In this document: in pieces, positions 28,125 to 36,332 of the stretch
Layout of the letters: each line of letters opens with the position of its first letter
How positions within the stretch are numbered: the stretch's first letter is position 1
Assembly (NCBI RefSeq): GCF_038738535.1
Contig: NZ_CP046128.1
Coordinates: forward strand, 558,001 to 622,000
Reading direction: 5' to 3'
Origin: Bacillus pumilus
Lineage (GTDB): Bacteria > Bacillota > Bacilli > Bacillales > Bacillaceae
Length of the DNA stretch: 64,000 bases
Notes under the pieces: generated by a model
Told to the model about the DNA's origin: nothing
The model's database searches: none
Seen by the model: only the letters and a program-made list of their open reading frames with translations
Made by a program: the position numbers and the translations under genes

Positions 28125-28202
28125 TTGAAGCGTTCGGATGTGAGTCTGGGCGCTTCAAAAGCGTGATTCACACTGAGAGCAGGTTTTCTCCTCTCATTTT
28201 TT
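28125..28202 (+). promoter_or_regulatory. Structured leader of guaA with terminator-like hairpin
   Basis: A stem TTGAAGCG / CGCTTCAA (28125-28132 with 28151-28158) is followed by a second, TGAGAG / CTCTCA (28174-28179 with 28191-28196), and six T residues. This second hairpin may end the yebA transcript or act as an attenuator for guaA, whose start is 44 bases further. No known purine aptamer core (the L2/L3 loops) is present. The first loop carries GTTCGGA, complementary to a PurBox-like CCGAAC, but the surrounding match is poor. Confidence 0.5.
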
Positions 28203-28245
28203 CTGTGCGTTTATAAAAAACTATATTGGACATAGAGGTGACACC

Positions 28246-29787
28246 ATGACAAATTTAGTAAATGAAATGATTTTGGTTCTAGATTTCGGCAGTCAGTACA
28301 ATCAGCTGATCACACGCCGTATTCGTGAATTTGGTGTGTACAGTGAGCTTCATCCGCACACTTTAACTGCTGAAGAAATTAAAGAAATGGCGCCTAAAGG
28401 AATCATCCTTTCTGGCGGACCGAACAGTGTTTATGATGAAGGATCTTTCCGCTGTGATGAAAAGATTTTTGATCTAGACATTCCGGTTCTAGGCATTTGC
28501 TACGGCATGCAGCTCATGACTCACTATTTAGGCGGGAAAGTAGAAGCAGCAAGCCAGCGTGAATATGGAAAAGCAGATATCCACATTAATGGAACGCCTG
28601 CTTTATTCAAAGACCTTCCGACTGATCAAGTCGTTTGGATGAGCCATGGTGACCTCGTTGTTGAAGTACCAGAAGGCTTTACAGTTGATGCAACAAGTGC
28701 ACATTGTCCAAACTCAGCGATGAGCTTAGCTGAGAAGAATTTTTATGGTGTTCAGTTCCACCCAGAGGTTCGTCACTCTGAGTACGGAAATGACCTATTG
28801 AAAAACTTTGTCTTCGGCGTGTGTGACTGCGATGGCAAATGGTCAATGGAGAACTTCATTGAAATCGAAATGCAGAAAATCCGTGAAACAGTAGGCGACA
28901 AGCAAGTATTGTGCGCACTAAGCGGCGGTGTGGATTCATCTGTTGTGGCGGTATTGATCCACAAAGCAATCGGCGATCAGCTGACATGTATTTTCGTTGA
29001 CCACGGTCTTCTTCGCAAAGGCGAAGCAGAAGGGGTTATGAAAACATTTAGCGAAGGTTTCAACATGAACGTGATTAAAGTAGATGCGAAAGATCGTTTC
29101 TTAAATAAGCTAAAAGGTGTATCTGATCCTGAGCAAAAACGTAAAATCATCGGTAACGAATTCATCTATGTATTCGATGATGAATCGGACAAGCTAAAAG
29201 GAATCGACTACTTAGCACAAGGAACACTTTATACAGACATCATTGAGAGCGGAACAGCAACGGCACAAACAATCAAATCTCACCACAACGTAGGCGGTCT
29301 TCCAGAAGACATGCAGTTCGAATTGATTGAGCCTTTGAATACACTATTCAAGGATGAAGTCCGTGCCCTAGGTTCAGAGCTGGGCATTCCTGACGACATC
29401 GTCTGGAGACAGCCATTCCCAGGTCCAGGACTAGGTATCCGTGTACTAGGTGAAATTTCTGAAGAAAAACTAGAAATCGTCCGTGAATCGGATGCGATTC
29501 TACGCGAAGAAATTGCCAACTTCGGCCTTGAGCGCGACATCTGGCAATACTTCACGGTTCTCCCAGACATCCGCAGCGTAGGTGTTATGGGTGACGCAAG
29601 AACATATGACTACACAATCGGCATCCGTGCTGTTACGTCTATTGATGGTATGACGAGTGACTGGGCAAGAATCCCTTGGGATGTGCTTGAAAAGATCTCA
29701 ACTCGTATCGTGAATGAAGTGAAGCATGTTAACCGCGTGGTGTATGATATTACGAGTAAGCCGCCTGCTACGATTGAGTGGGAGTAG
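28246..29787 (+). CDS. guaA: GMP synthase (glutamine-hydrolysing) GuaA
   Basis: GuaA aminates XMP to GMP with glutamine and ATP. Residues 1-200 are the class-I glutaminase with nucleophile Cys85 in GICYGMQ and VQFHPEV holding the His/Glu. The ATP-pyrophosphatase domain has P-loop LSGGVDSS near residue 226. The C-terminal dimerisation domain ends in the conserved KPPATIEWE. At 513 residues it is full length. Codon bias is strong. Its terminator lies about 100 bases downstream, and immediately beyond begins foreign-looking DNA rather than pbuG. Confidence 0.97.
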   Translation: MTNLVNEMILVLDFGSQYNQLITRRIREFGVYSELHPHTLTAEEIKEMAPKGIILSGGPNSVYDEGSFRCDEKIFDLDIPVLGICYGMQLMTHYLGGKVEAASQREYGKADIHINGTPALFKDLPTDQVVWMSHGDLVVEVPEGFTVDATSAHCPNSAMSLAEKNFYGVQFHPEVRHSEYGNDLLKNFVFGVCDCDGKWSMENFIEIEMQKIRETVGDKQVLCALSGGVDSSVVAVLIHKAIGDQLTCIFVDHGLLRKGEAEGVMKTFSEGFNMNVIKVDAKDRFLNKLKGVSDPEQKRKIIGNEFIYVFDDESDKLKGIDYLAQGTLYTDIIESGTATAQTIKSHHNVGGLPEDMQFELIEPLNTLFKDEVRALGSELGIPDDIVWRQPFPGPGLGIRVLGEISEEKLEIVRESDAILREEIANFGLERDIWQYFTVLPDIRSVGVMGDARTYDYTIGIRAVTSIDGMTSDWARIPWDVLEKISTRIVNEVKHVNRVVYDITSKPPATIEWE

Positions 29788-29884
29788 GACTTTATTACTA
29801 CATTTGTACTTGGAACGTTGATGGATAAGGGTTTAACCTTTTGAAAAAAAGATAAAACCATTTTGAAATATACACTCCCCCACC

Positions 29885-29919
29885 AAAAAACCCTACCAGA
29901 ATTTCGGTAGGGTTTTTTC
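29885..29919. terminator. Terminator after guaA (bidirectional)
   Basis: CCCTACC pairs with GGTAGGG, with A residues before and six T residues after. It can end guaA transcription and also the minus-strand peptide gene next to it. Confidence 0.9.
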
Positions 29920-29930
29920 TTTATGTGATT

Positions 29931-30044
29931 TTACTTCTGATTTAATGTGGTATCCTCTTTATCTTCACCAAATAAAAATCCAAGGCCCCAAATAAAGGTG
30001 AGTGAATTAACAGCGTACAATAAAATTGCACCAATCTTTTTCAT
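29931..30044 (-). CDS. Small single-span membrane peptide downstream of the AraC regulator
   Basis: A 37-codon frame on the minus strand: MKKIGAILLYAVNSLTFIWG then a hydrophilic end LFGEDKEDTTLNQK. It has one hydrophobic helix of about 20 residues with a positively charged N-terminus, fitting a small membrane peptide. The ribosome site AGGAGGA is ideal, lying within the last codons of the AraC-type gene 9 bases before the ATG, so the two are coupled. Nothing in the sequence shows its job. It could be a sensor partner or simply a stress-related peptide. Confidence 0.65.
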   Translation of the reverse strand: MKKIGAILLYAVNSLTFIWGLGFLFGEDKEDTTLNQK

Positions 30045-30049
30045 GGCAA

Positions 30050-30964
30050 TCAATTTCCTCCTAACTTCAGTCTGCTATAGCCCTCAAAATTTAAATTGAC
30101 TGGTTCATCCTCTAAATCATCCACAGTATTTTGTTCTGTCACTGGCACACTTTCATCTACAGTTTTAAAACTAAGTTCGTCCATCCAAATTTGACCTGGA
30201 CCTTGTAGTAAAATGCCAAACGCAATGACTTCACTTTTTACTGGAACATCTAGTACTACACTAAAATGATTCCATCCGTTTGTTCCTGTAATTGGACGGT
30301 TCATCATATTGTCAAACGCAAGAACTTCACCTGAAGAATGGTCCATTCTCATCCATAAACCAGCTGAGCCTTTCACATCTTCGCTTTTGACAAAAGCAGA
30401 AAATTGAAGGCGTTCCCCTCGGTAACGCTCAGACTTAATTTGCTGCATCAATGTCGCGAAACCTCGAGCTTTTTCATCTTTTGATTTCAGATAAGCGGAG
30501 TAAGTACCACTGTGTACAATTCTGTCATCCAAACCTGTTTCATAGTCAGATGGGGTGTCCCCCGTCATAATCCAGCCAGTAGGTGTGTTTTTATTTGCAG
30601 CCATATTTGTTTCCTCCTCATCAATGACATTCCTTAATAATTTCCGATAACGTGCGGGTGACATGTCATATATCTTCTTAAAGGCTCTAGTGAAGGATTC
30701 CTGTGAACTAAATCGATACTGCAATGCGATATCAATCGCCCGTTGGTCCGTATGAATTAAATCCTTCGCCGCTTGGGTCATCCGTCGTTCCCGTATATAA
30801 TCAACAACTGACTTCTTAATCACTTTTTTGAACACACGGTGAAAGTGAAACCTAGAATAACCAGCGTGTTTCGCTAGAGTTTGAAGCGGCAAATCATCTT
30901 TCAGGTGTTGTTCAATATAATTTAAAGTTTCTTGAATCGTTTTTTCATGTTCTTGATAGGACAA
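30050..30964 (-). CDS. AraC-family regulator with C-terminal beta-sandwich effector domain
   Basis: A 304-residue regulator. The two helix-turn-helix units are at residues about 8-105: LAKHAGYSRFHFHRVFKK and SSQESFTRAFKKIYDMSPARYRK. Unlike most AraC proteins the DNA-binding domain is at the N-terminus. Residues 120-290 form a beta-rich domain (GWIMTGDTPSDYETGLD, SGTYSAYLKS, GPGQIWMDELSF) like the carbohydrate- or drug-binding jelly rolls fused to SoxS/Rob-like regulators. It is coupled to a small membrane peptide. The regulated genes are not apparent. It belongs to the extra DNA between guaA and pbuG. Confidence 0.85.
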   Translation of the reverse strand: MSYQEHEKTIQETLNYIEQHLKDDLPLQTLAKHAGYSRFHFHRVFKKVIKKSVVDYIRERRMTQAAKDLIHTDQRAIDIALQYRFSSQESFTRAFKKIYDMSPARYRKLLRNVIDEEETNMAANKNTPTGWIMTGDTPSDYETGLDDRIVHSGTYSAYLKSKDEKARGFATLMQQIKSERYRGERLQFSAFVKSEDVKGSAGLWMRMDHSSGEVLAFDNMMNRPITGTNGWNHFSVVLDVPVKSEVIAFGILLQGPGQIWMDELSFKTVDESVPVTEQNTVDDLEDEPVNLNFEGYSRLKLGGN

Positions 30965-31072
30965 TCGAGCACCTCCTTGCCTTACGAGTTTAGTATAGCG
31001 GAAATGCTCTTTAGGAAACTTGACTTTTTGTGCTGTGTTGCGATTTTAGAACTGACCTTTTAGTCGTGGGTT

Positions 31073-31146
31073 CAGGACTAGGTATCCGCGTACTGGGTGG
31101 AATTTCTGAAGAAGAACTTGAAATCGTACGGGAAGCGGATGCGATT
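31073..31146 (+). pseudogene. Relict fragment of guaA (74 bp)
   Basis: These 74 bases match guaA 29426-29499 at 66 positions (about 89 percent) without gaps. In frame they read [25 protein letters not shown] against [26 protein letters not shown] in GuaA. The differences are spread and mostly but not all silent, so this is an older or foreign guaA piece rather than a fresh copy. It corresponds to codons 394-418, not to the 3' end that usually acts as an integration site. No open frame or ribosome site accompanies it. Confidence 0.85.
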
Positions 31147-31255
31147 TACACTAAGAAATCTTTCTTGAACATAAAAAAGAGTAGTCGATAAAATAAATGG
31201 AGAAGTATTTACTTTTTGCTTTATATTTTAATTAGTATTAGTAGGAGGAATTTAT

Positions 31256-32494
31256 ATGAAAAGAGAAAGTAGAGCTGGAAATTCATTCAATACATTAATT
31301 CTTTTTATTTATTTGTGTATACTAATTTTTTTATTGTCAAAAAAATTGTATTTGTTGTCTAGTATTTATGTTGTATTAATTAGTTTATGGCTAATTTGGG
31401 TGAATAGAAAACCCATTACTAGAAACATCAATACTCTCTTTGTTGAGCTGAAAAAGTTAAATCAATTAAAATATTATTATATTACAGATGATAATAAATA
31501 TATTGATTTAGAGAAGAGACAGTATATCTTTAATTTATTCCGTGATGCAGCGGTGGGGACATTTTTTATTTCATTAGTTAACATCATAGCAATACGAAGT
31601 TTACTTGAACATTTTTTAGGTAAATCAGAAATTGTGAATTTATTCACTATCATCAGCATCAGTTTTGTATTAATTATTGGTTATGGGGGTATAATAGCAG
31701 GTTTAGTTTATAAATATACAACAGCTACATATGTTTTGATACCAATTATTAATGCTTTCATCTACTTTTTCTTTTTGCATCCAATAATTAATTCTTTACC
31801 TTATTTCGTTGGATTTTTGACTTACTTATTTACTACAGTGATACTGTATTCTGCGTTAACATATGCTTTTCCAGTTCATATTTTAAGGAAATTAAATGGA
31901 AAGACAGTATTAATTAGTTCATTTACAACAATTTCAGCTGCACTGTTAAGTCCAATTTTGTTGTTCTATTTTTCTAGTTATATCAAATCCGGAAAATATT
32001 TATTAACTATTGAAACTGTAAAAAAAGAGACTGACATCTCGGATACATTAAAAAACATTATTTTGGATAATCCTGATCTAGTAGATGTGATTAATCACTT
32101 TTTGTTGAAAGAAGTTTCGAGTCAGTTGACTTCAATGATAAGTTTAGGAATAACTGCATTTACAATATCTTATATTATAGGTGGTTTATTAATTAATAGA
32201 AAAATAACGAAAAATAAATTGAAAGCAAAATCTATTTATAGAAAATTAATTAAAGAAGAATACCCAATGGAATATAAGAATTTAGTTGCATGCTCGTATT
32301 ACGGCGGAGAAGATTATGAAAACCTTTTATTAAATAATGATATAACTTCAAAAATAATCAAAGATAACGAGGTTAAATTAGATATTCCAAATTATTCAAT
32401 AAAAACACAGTTTACAGCTTGGTTGAAAAGAAAAATAATTGTATACTCTATTTTCTCCTCATATAAAAAAATATTTAGTGAATTAAGGAAGTAG
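31256..32494 (+). CDS. AT-rich polytopic membrane protein of unknown family
   Basis: A 412-residue protein with about eight hydrophobic helices in residues 13-330 and a basic cytoplasmic end. Its DNA is much richer in A and T than any neighbour, and codons such as AAT, TTA and ATA prevail, so it was probably acquired. A perfect TAGGAGGAA site precedes the ATG. The first 50 residues hold two helices, then a hydrophilic stretch YITDDNKYIDLEKRQ precedes the remaining helices, suggesting a soluble segment. No motif of a known transporter, toxin or defence family was recognised. Confidence 0.75.
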   Translation: MKRESRAGNSFNTLILFIYLCILIFLLSKKLYLLSSIYVVLISLWLIWVNRKPITRNINTLFVELKKLNQLKYYYITDDNKYIDLEKRQYIFNLFRDAAVGTFFISLVNIIAIRSLLEHFLGKSEIVNLFTIISISFVLIIGYGGIIAGLVYKYTTATYVLIPIINAFIYFFFLHPIINSLPYFVGFLTYLFTTVILYSALTYAFPVHILRKLNGKTVLISSFTTISAALLSPILLFYFSSYIKSGKYLLTIETVKKETDISDTLKNIILDNPDLVDVINHFLLKEVSSQLTSMISLGITAFTISYIIGGLLINRKITKNKLKAKSIYRKLIKEEYPMEYKNLVACSYYGGEDYENLLLNNDITSKIIKDNEVKLDIPNYSIKTQFTAWLKRKIIVYSIFSSYKKIFSELRK

Positions 32495-32638
32495 TTCAAA
32501 ATCACTTGAAGTTACAAAATAGTTCTTGAAATCTCCCAATGACGCCCTTTTTCTTGACTCTAGTGATTCTCCAAGCTGTTGAATCACACTCCTCGAACCG
32601 ATGACAAGAACTACTTTATATTTCTGATTGATATGAAC
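32483..32638 (-). pseudogene. Frameshifted C-terminal remnant of an unknown protein
   Basis: The minus strand reads NIHVHINQKYKVVLVIGSRS then VIQQLGESLESRK in one frame. Crossing a run AAAAAGGG into the next frame it continues RASLGDFKNYFVTSSDFELLP and stops at 32483. Together this gives a coherent protein end (beta-strand with glycine, then helices), which implies a one-base slip in the run. No start codon lies upstream; a stop precedes it near 32655. It overlaps the end of the plus-strand membrane-protein gene by 12 bases. The family is not identified; the pattern VVLVIGSRS recalls nuclease-like defence proteins, but this is a guess. Confidence 0.5.
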
Positions 32639-32639
32639 G

Positions 32640-32991
32640 TGTATGTTTTGCTACTGGTTTATTTCTCGATTATTTACTTATATAGGTTACATGCCATTCA
32701 GTATTGGAGACATTTGTTACTTTAGGGTTTTATCATTCTATAGACACTTTTTATATATAAAATTTCGTTGTAATAGCACTTTAGCACACCTTTCTTCTCC
32801 GAATCTTTCCGAGGGAGAAAGGGTGCTGAATGTTCAATTTGCTAGACAAGTTTTCAATATATGGGTTTAGCTCGTAAATGTGACGGAGCATATTCGGGTT
32901 GTGATTTTGAATGAAAAAAGTATTTGTTTTTCCTTGGTCCGTTATGACTTTATATAGTATGATCAAATGAATATGCAAGACTTAATGAATT
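32640..32991. other. Degraded AT-rich stretch
   Basis: No gene supported. Short frames exist on both strands but lack ribosome sites or protein-like composition. An imperfect hairpin, ACACCTTTCTTCTCC with GGAGAAAGGGTG, lies near 32788-32826. Base composition matches the AT-rich gene to its left, so it is probably further decayed island DNA. Confidence 0.5.
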
Positions 32992-33558
32992 CTATTTTGT
33001 TTCAAAATCTCTCTTCAAAATCGAATACATATACACATCATCGAATCCCTTTTGACCCAATTCATACTCTCTTAATAAACCCTCTCTCACAAAATCAATC
33101 TTCTCTAATAATTGAACAGAAGACGTATTTGCTGGATCAATGATGGCTTCAATCCGATTCAGGTTCATCTCCTGAAATCCATATCGTAACACCGCAGCGA
33201 TCGCTTCACTCATAATCCCTTTTCTCCAATGATCGTGATGTAATTCATAGCCGATTTCCGTGCGGCAGTGCTGTTTTTCCAAATTAAGAAATCCACAGCT
33301 GCCGATGATCGCAGAATCATCTTTTAAAGAAATGCCCCACCGGATGCCTGTTTGTTCTTTGAAGATATTGTCATACCACTTGATTTCTCCTTTTGTGTCC
33401 TCGATGGTTTCATGTGCATCAATGCCCATGTATCGGCACACGGTTTCATTGGATAAATAGATATGCATATCCTCAGCATCTTTGATCGTTGCTTGTTTTA
33501 AGATCAGTCTTTCGGTATGTATTGTTGGAAATGATTGTGGAAAGGTGATTTTGTTCAT
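32992..33558 (-). CDS. GNAT acetyltransferase, RimJ/RimL type
   Basis: A 188-residue acetyltransferase. It opens FPTIHTERLILKQATIKDAEDM, the RimJ/RimL hallmark, and has the acetyl-CoA loop HHDHWRKGIMSEAIAAVLRYGF and the C-terminal NRIEAIIDPANTSSVQLLEKIDF. Such enzymes acetylate ribosomal proteins or small molecules. The start MNKITF at 33558 is chosen because GGAGG lies 8 bases upstream; longer frames have no site. It is followed upstream by the zinc-ribbon gene on the same strand, 5 bases away, so they probably form one transcript. Confidence 0.85.
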   Translation of the reverse strand: MNKITFPQSFPTIHTERLILKQATIKDAEDMHIYLSNETVCRYMGIDAHETIEDTKGEIKWYDNIFKEQTGIRWGISLKDDSAIIGSCGFLNLEKQHCRTEIGYELHHDHWRKGIMSEAIAAVLRYGFQEMNLNRIEAIIDPANTSSVQLLEKIDFVREGLLREYELGQKGFDDVYMYSILKRDFETK

Positions 33559-33562
33559 TTGG

Positions 33563-33748
33563 TTATCCTCCATGCGATGTCTTTTGTTCTGTACATGCCT
33601 TACAATAAAAAACCCCTTCATTCCTCAGCCAAGCCTTCACCTCTGTCATTCCTTTTCTCTTTGGATAGACCAGCTTGACGTACACTTCTTCGTTTCCTTC
33701 TATTTTTTTCTGACAGCTAGCACACGTGGGTTCTTCGAATCGAAACAA
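33563..33748 (-). CDS. Small zinc-ribbon protein
   Basis: A 61-residue protein with two cysteine pairs, CASC near residue 9 and CKAC near residue 50, spaced like a zinc ribbon or LIM-type finger. Between them is a basic stretch KLVYPKRKG. The start is a TTG at 33748 with AGGAG about 9 bases upstream. Similar short proteins occur in Bacillus and are often mislabelled as hydroxamate-transporter subunits; the sequence supports only metal binding. It is 4 bases from the next gene (RimL-type acetyltransferase) and likely co-transcribed. Confidence 0.7.
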   Translation of the reverse strand: MFRFEEPTCASCQKKIEGNEEVYVKLVYPKRKGMTEVKAWLRNEGVFYCKACTEQKTSHGG

Positions 33749-33927
33749 TCGACATACTCCTTTTTGTAGATATTTCTTCCATTATATCAAATATCCAACT
33801 TATTCTTTCGACTCCATTCTTCACTTTTTCTATTTTTGTCCGACATATGCTAAGTAAAAGAAATTTCCGTTTGTTGAAACCGTTTGAGAGAAAGCTTGCT
33901 CTAACAGGTGTAGGAGGTGTGAGTGAG

Positions 33928-33996
33928 ATGAAGCATGTGCGTCTAATTAAAAAAGCACAAAAAGGGAATGTCCCGGCATCAAAAGCTAGTCAATAA
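33928..33996 (+). pseudogene. Short frame resembling the N-terminus of an ECF sigma factor
   Basis: A 22-codon frame, MKHVRLIKKAQKGNVPASKA then SQ and a stop, preceded by TAGGAGGTG 8 bases upstream. LIKKAQKGN is the typical start of region 2 of ECF sigma factors, but the rest of the factor is missing; the next gene lies on the other strand 19 bases away. Either a truncated sigma-factor gene or a peptide gene that happens to match. The strong ribosome site suggests that it is, or recently was, translated. Confidence 0.45.
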
Positions 33997-34014
33997 ATAA
34001 AAGAGCGAACATGG

Positions 34015-35202
34015 TTATACATGTTCGCTTTTTGTCTGCTTTTGGACCAGCCGATTACGATAGAACGAGTACCGAATCAACATGAATGCGACAAAACTGG
34101 CTAAACCGCCAATCCAGCTTAGATTCGTTACGTTTGTATACTGTATAATCACACCGCCGATTGACGATCCGAGCATCATGCCGATATTCATAATCGCTGT
34201 ATTAAAACTCAGCACGGTTTCTGATGCTTGGGGTTTTAGAGAGATGAGGTAAAACTGCTTTGCTGGAGTTGTCGTCCATGTTGCGATGCCCCATATGGCT
34301 AGTGTGATCAAGACACTAATTGTAGAGAATTGTGTGAAAAATAAGGTGAAGAGAGCGAACATCTGGATCATGATACTGATCGAGATGGTTCGGTTTGGCC
34401 CCCATTGATCAACGGCGAAGCCGCCAAATCGTGAGCCTATAAAAGCAGCGATTCCTAAAATGAGTAAGGCGATACTTGTCATTTCAAGAGAAAAACCAGC
34501 AGTCTGTCGTAATAAAGGCGAGATATAAGCGAATACCATTGTGTAGCCTAAGATCCAAAAGACGGTCGTGGCTAAGCCGCTGATCACCCTGCTATCTTGA
34601 AGGAGATGTAATTGCTGCTTCAATGGCAGATGTGAATGTCCCTCCATGTGTGGCAGTAATTGATAAAGCAGTAATAAAAGACAAGCAGTACCTAGCGCAA
34701 TGATGAGAAAAATATAGTGCCAATCCACATGACCTGATAGAAATGTGCCAATAGGGACACCAAGTACGAGTGAAACTGTAAAACCAGTAATGACCGTTGC
34801 CATCGCACTTCCCTTTTTTTCGGGAGGGGCGATCTGCGCTGCATAATTCGTGGCGACCACAATATATAAGCCGCCGCTCATGGCCATGATGACTCGAGAT
34901 AGCAGGAGCAGCACAAAGTGATGGCTAAAAAAGGCGACCACATTGCCTAAAATAAACACAAAAATAGCCGATAACAGAACCTTTTTTCGGTTCAATTTCG
35001 ATGTTGCCATGACTAAAAAGAGAGCGCCTACTGCATAAAATAGAGAGTAAACGGTGATAAGCTGCCCGGCAGCAGGAATGGAGATGTGTAAATCAACTGC
35101 AATTATATCTAGAATGCCAGACACGACGAATTCTGAAGTGCCTGTGACAAATGAACCGACAGCTAAAAGAATAATCAATAGCTGATGAGATGTGTTTTTC
35201 AT
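34015..35202 (-). CDS. MFS drug/sugar-efflux-type transporter
   Basis: A 395-residue major-facilitator permease with twelve helices. It starts LLIILLAVGSFVTGTSEFV, the signature of the arabinose/sugar-efflux and multidrug DHA1 subgroup, and has the loop-2/3 motif ATSKLNRKKVLL with later ALGTACLLLLL. Divergent from the LysR gene 101 bases away, which probably controls it. Substrate unknown. Part of the accessory DNA before pbuG. Confidence 0.87.
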   Translation of the reverse strand: MKNTSHQLLIILLAVGSFVTGTSEFVVSGILDIIAVDLHISIPAAGQLITVYSLFYAVGALFLVMATSKLNRKKVLLSAIFVFILGNVVAFFSHHFVLLLLSRVIMAMSGGLYIVVATNYAAQIAPPEKKGSAMATVITGFTVSLVLGVPIGTFLSGHVDWHYIFLIIALGTACLLLLLYQLLPHMEGHSHLPLKQQLHLLQDSRVISGLATTVFWILGYTMVFAYISPLLRQTAGFSLEMTSIALLILGIAAFIGSRFGGFAVDQWGPNRTISISIMIQMFALFTLFFTQFSTISVLITLAIWGIATWTTTPAKQFYLISLKPQASETVLSFNTAIMNIGMMLGSSIGGVIIQYTNVTNLSWIGGLASFVAFMLIRYSFYRNRLVQKQTKSEHV

Positions 35203-35303
35203 TTTTGAACCCTTCCTTCATTTTGATACGTTGTATTTAGTTTAAATTCCGTGCTAACATAAGTAAAATTGATGTTTTTCATGAAGGGGATGAGTGAATA
35301 CTC

Positions 35304-36200
35304 ATGAGCTTTGTTCGCTTTGATATTATCGCAAAAGTGGTGGAGCTTGGCAGTTTTACCGCAGCAGCTGAAGCATTAAATATGACGCAGTCCGCCGTGA
35401 GTCATGCAGTGGCAAGTTTAGAAACGGAGTGGGGTGTGTCTTTATTCATTCGCGACCGAAAAAAGGGCATTATGCTGACGGACATCGGTCAAACTCTTCT
35501 CCCGCATATTAGAGAAGTGTTAAATAGGATGGAGAAGATCCAGCAAGAAATTGCGTTAACGAAAAATATTGAAACAGGCTTGATTCGTATCGGTACATTT
35601 GCCAGTGCATCTGCTTGTTTATTGCCTAAGCTGCTTGTAAGCTATCAGAAAAAGCATCCGAAAATCGAATTTAAATTTTATGAGGGGACGTATGAAGAAA
35701 TATTGGAGTGGCTGGATTCTGGCATTATTGATGTTGGATTTGTTGTGAAAGGCCATGCGGATGAAGCCTTCGACTTGCTGCCGCTGATCAAAGATGAGAT
35801 GGTGGTCGCTTATCATCCTCATCATCGATTCCACCAGCAGCCCATTGTAGACATAACAGATTTGGCGGATGAACCTTTTATTATGCCGACTGGCATGTAT
35901 CAATCACATGTAGAGGATATTTTTTCTGAGGCCCAATTGAAGCCGGCTACTTTATTTGAAGTACATGATTGTACGACTATTGCTCGTATGGTCGGGGAAG
36001 GACTTGGTGTCACGATAGGCCCTGAGTTGTTTTTAAAAACGCAGCAGCTTGTGCACATTCGTCAGCTGAATGTGTCTCATCATCGTGAGGTTGCGCTCGC
36101 CTGTCCTTCTCTCTCCCAAGCTTCTCCGGCAGTGAAAGAGTTTTTCCATGTGGCCGAAACGGTTTTTGTAAAAGAGAAGGATTTAGAGAAGGGTGTATAA
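35304..36200 (+). CDS. LysR-family transcriptional regulator
   Basis: A 298-residue LysR regulator: winged HTH at residues 1-60 (GSFTAAAEALNMTQSAVSHAVASLE) and the two-lobed periplasmic-binding-type effector domain after residue 90 (LIRIGTFASASACLLP). The arrangement with a divergent transporter is typical, with the shared 101-base gap as the probable operator region. The effector is unknown. GAAGGGGATGAG lies ahead of the ATG. Confidence 0.88.
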   Translation: MSFVRFDIIAKVVELGSFTAAAEALNMTQSAVSHAVASLETEWGVSLFIRDRKKGIMLTDIGQTLLPHIREVLNRMEKIQQEIALTKNIETGLIRIGTFASASACLLPKLLVSYQKKHPKIEFKFYEGTYEEILEWLDSGIIDVGFVVKGHADEAFDLLPLIKDEMVVAYHPHHRFHQQPIVDITDLADEPFIMPTGMYQSHVEDIFSEAQLKPATLFEVHDCTTIARMVGEGLGVTIGPELFLKTQQLVHIRQLNVSHHREVALACPSLSQASPAVKEFFHVAETVFVKEKDLEKGV

Positions 36201-36237
36201 AGAACTAGATGTGATTTTCCAAATTCGTGTAATAAGA

Positions 36238-36276
36238 CGAATGAAGCGGACATTTCTTTGAAAATTGTTCGCTTTT
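36238..36276. promoter_or_regulatory. PurR boxes upstream of pbuG
   Basis: On the minus strand AAAAGCGAACAAT (36276-36264) matches the PurBox AWWWCCGAACWWT with one mismatch. A degenerate upstream copy, with core CGAAT at 36238, is inverted relative to it. The distance between the two cores, 29 bases, equals that in the pur operon at 39865/39894. In B. subtilis pbuG belongs to the PurR regulon. Confidence 0.72.
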
Positions 36277-36280
36277 CGTA

Positions 36281-36309
36281 TTGTGTTTTAAAAATGAAGT
36301 TGGTACAAT
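36281..36309 (+). promoter_or_regulatory. Promoter of pbuG
   Basis: TTGTGT (36281-36286) and TACAAT (36304-36309) are spaced by 17 bases and precede the riboswitch. The PurR boxes lie just upstream. Confidence 0.65.
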
Positions 36310-36332
36310 AGACACAGAAATCAAATAGATAG

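Noticed and set aside
32643-32870. 75-codon plus-strand frame in the island
   Set aside because: Lacks a ribosome site, has unlikely composition (many F, Y, C), and crosses the decayed stretch.
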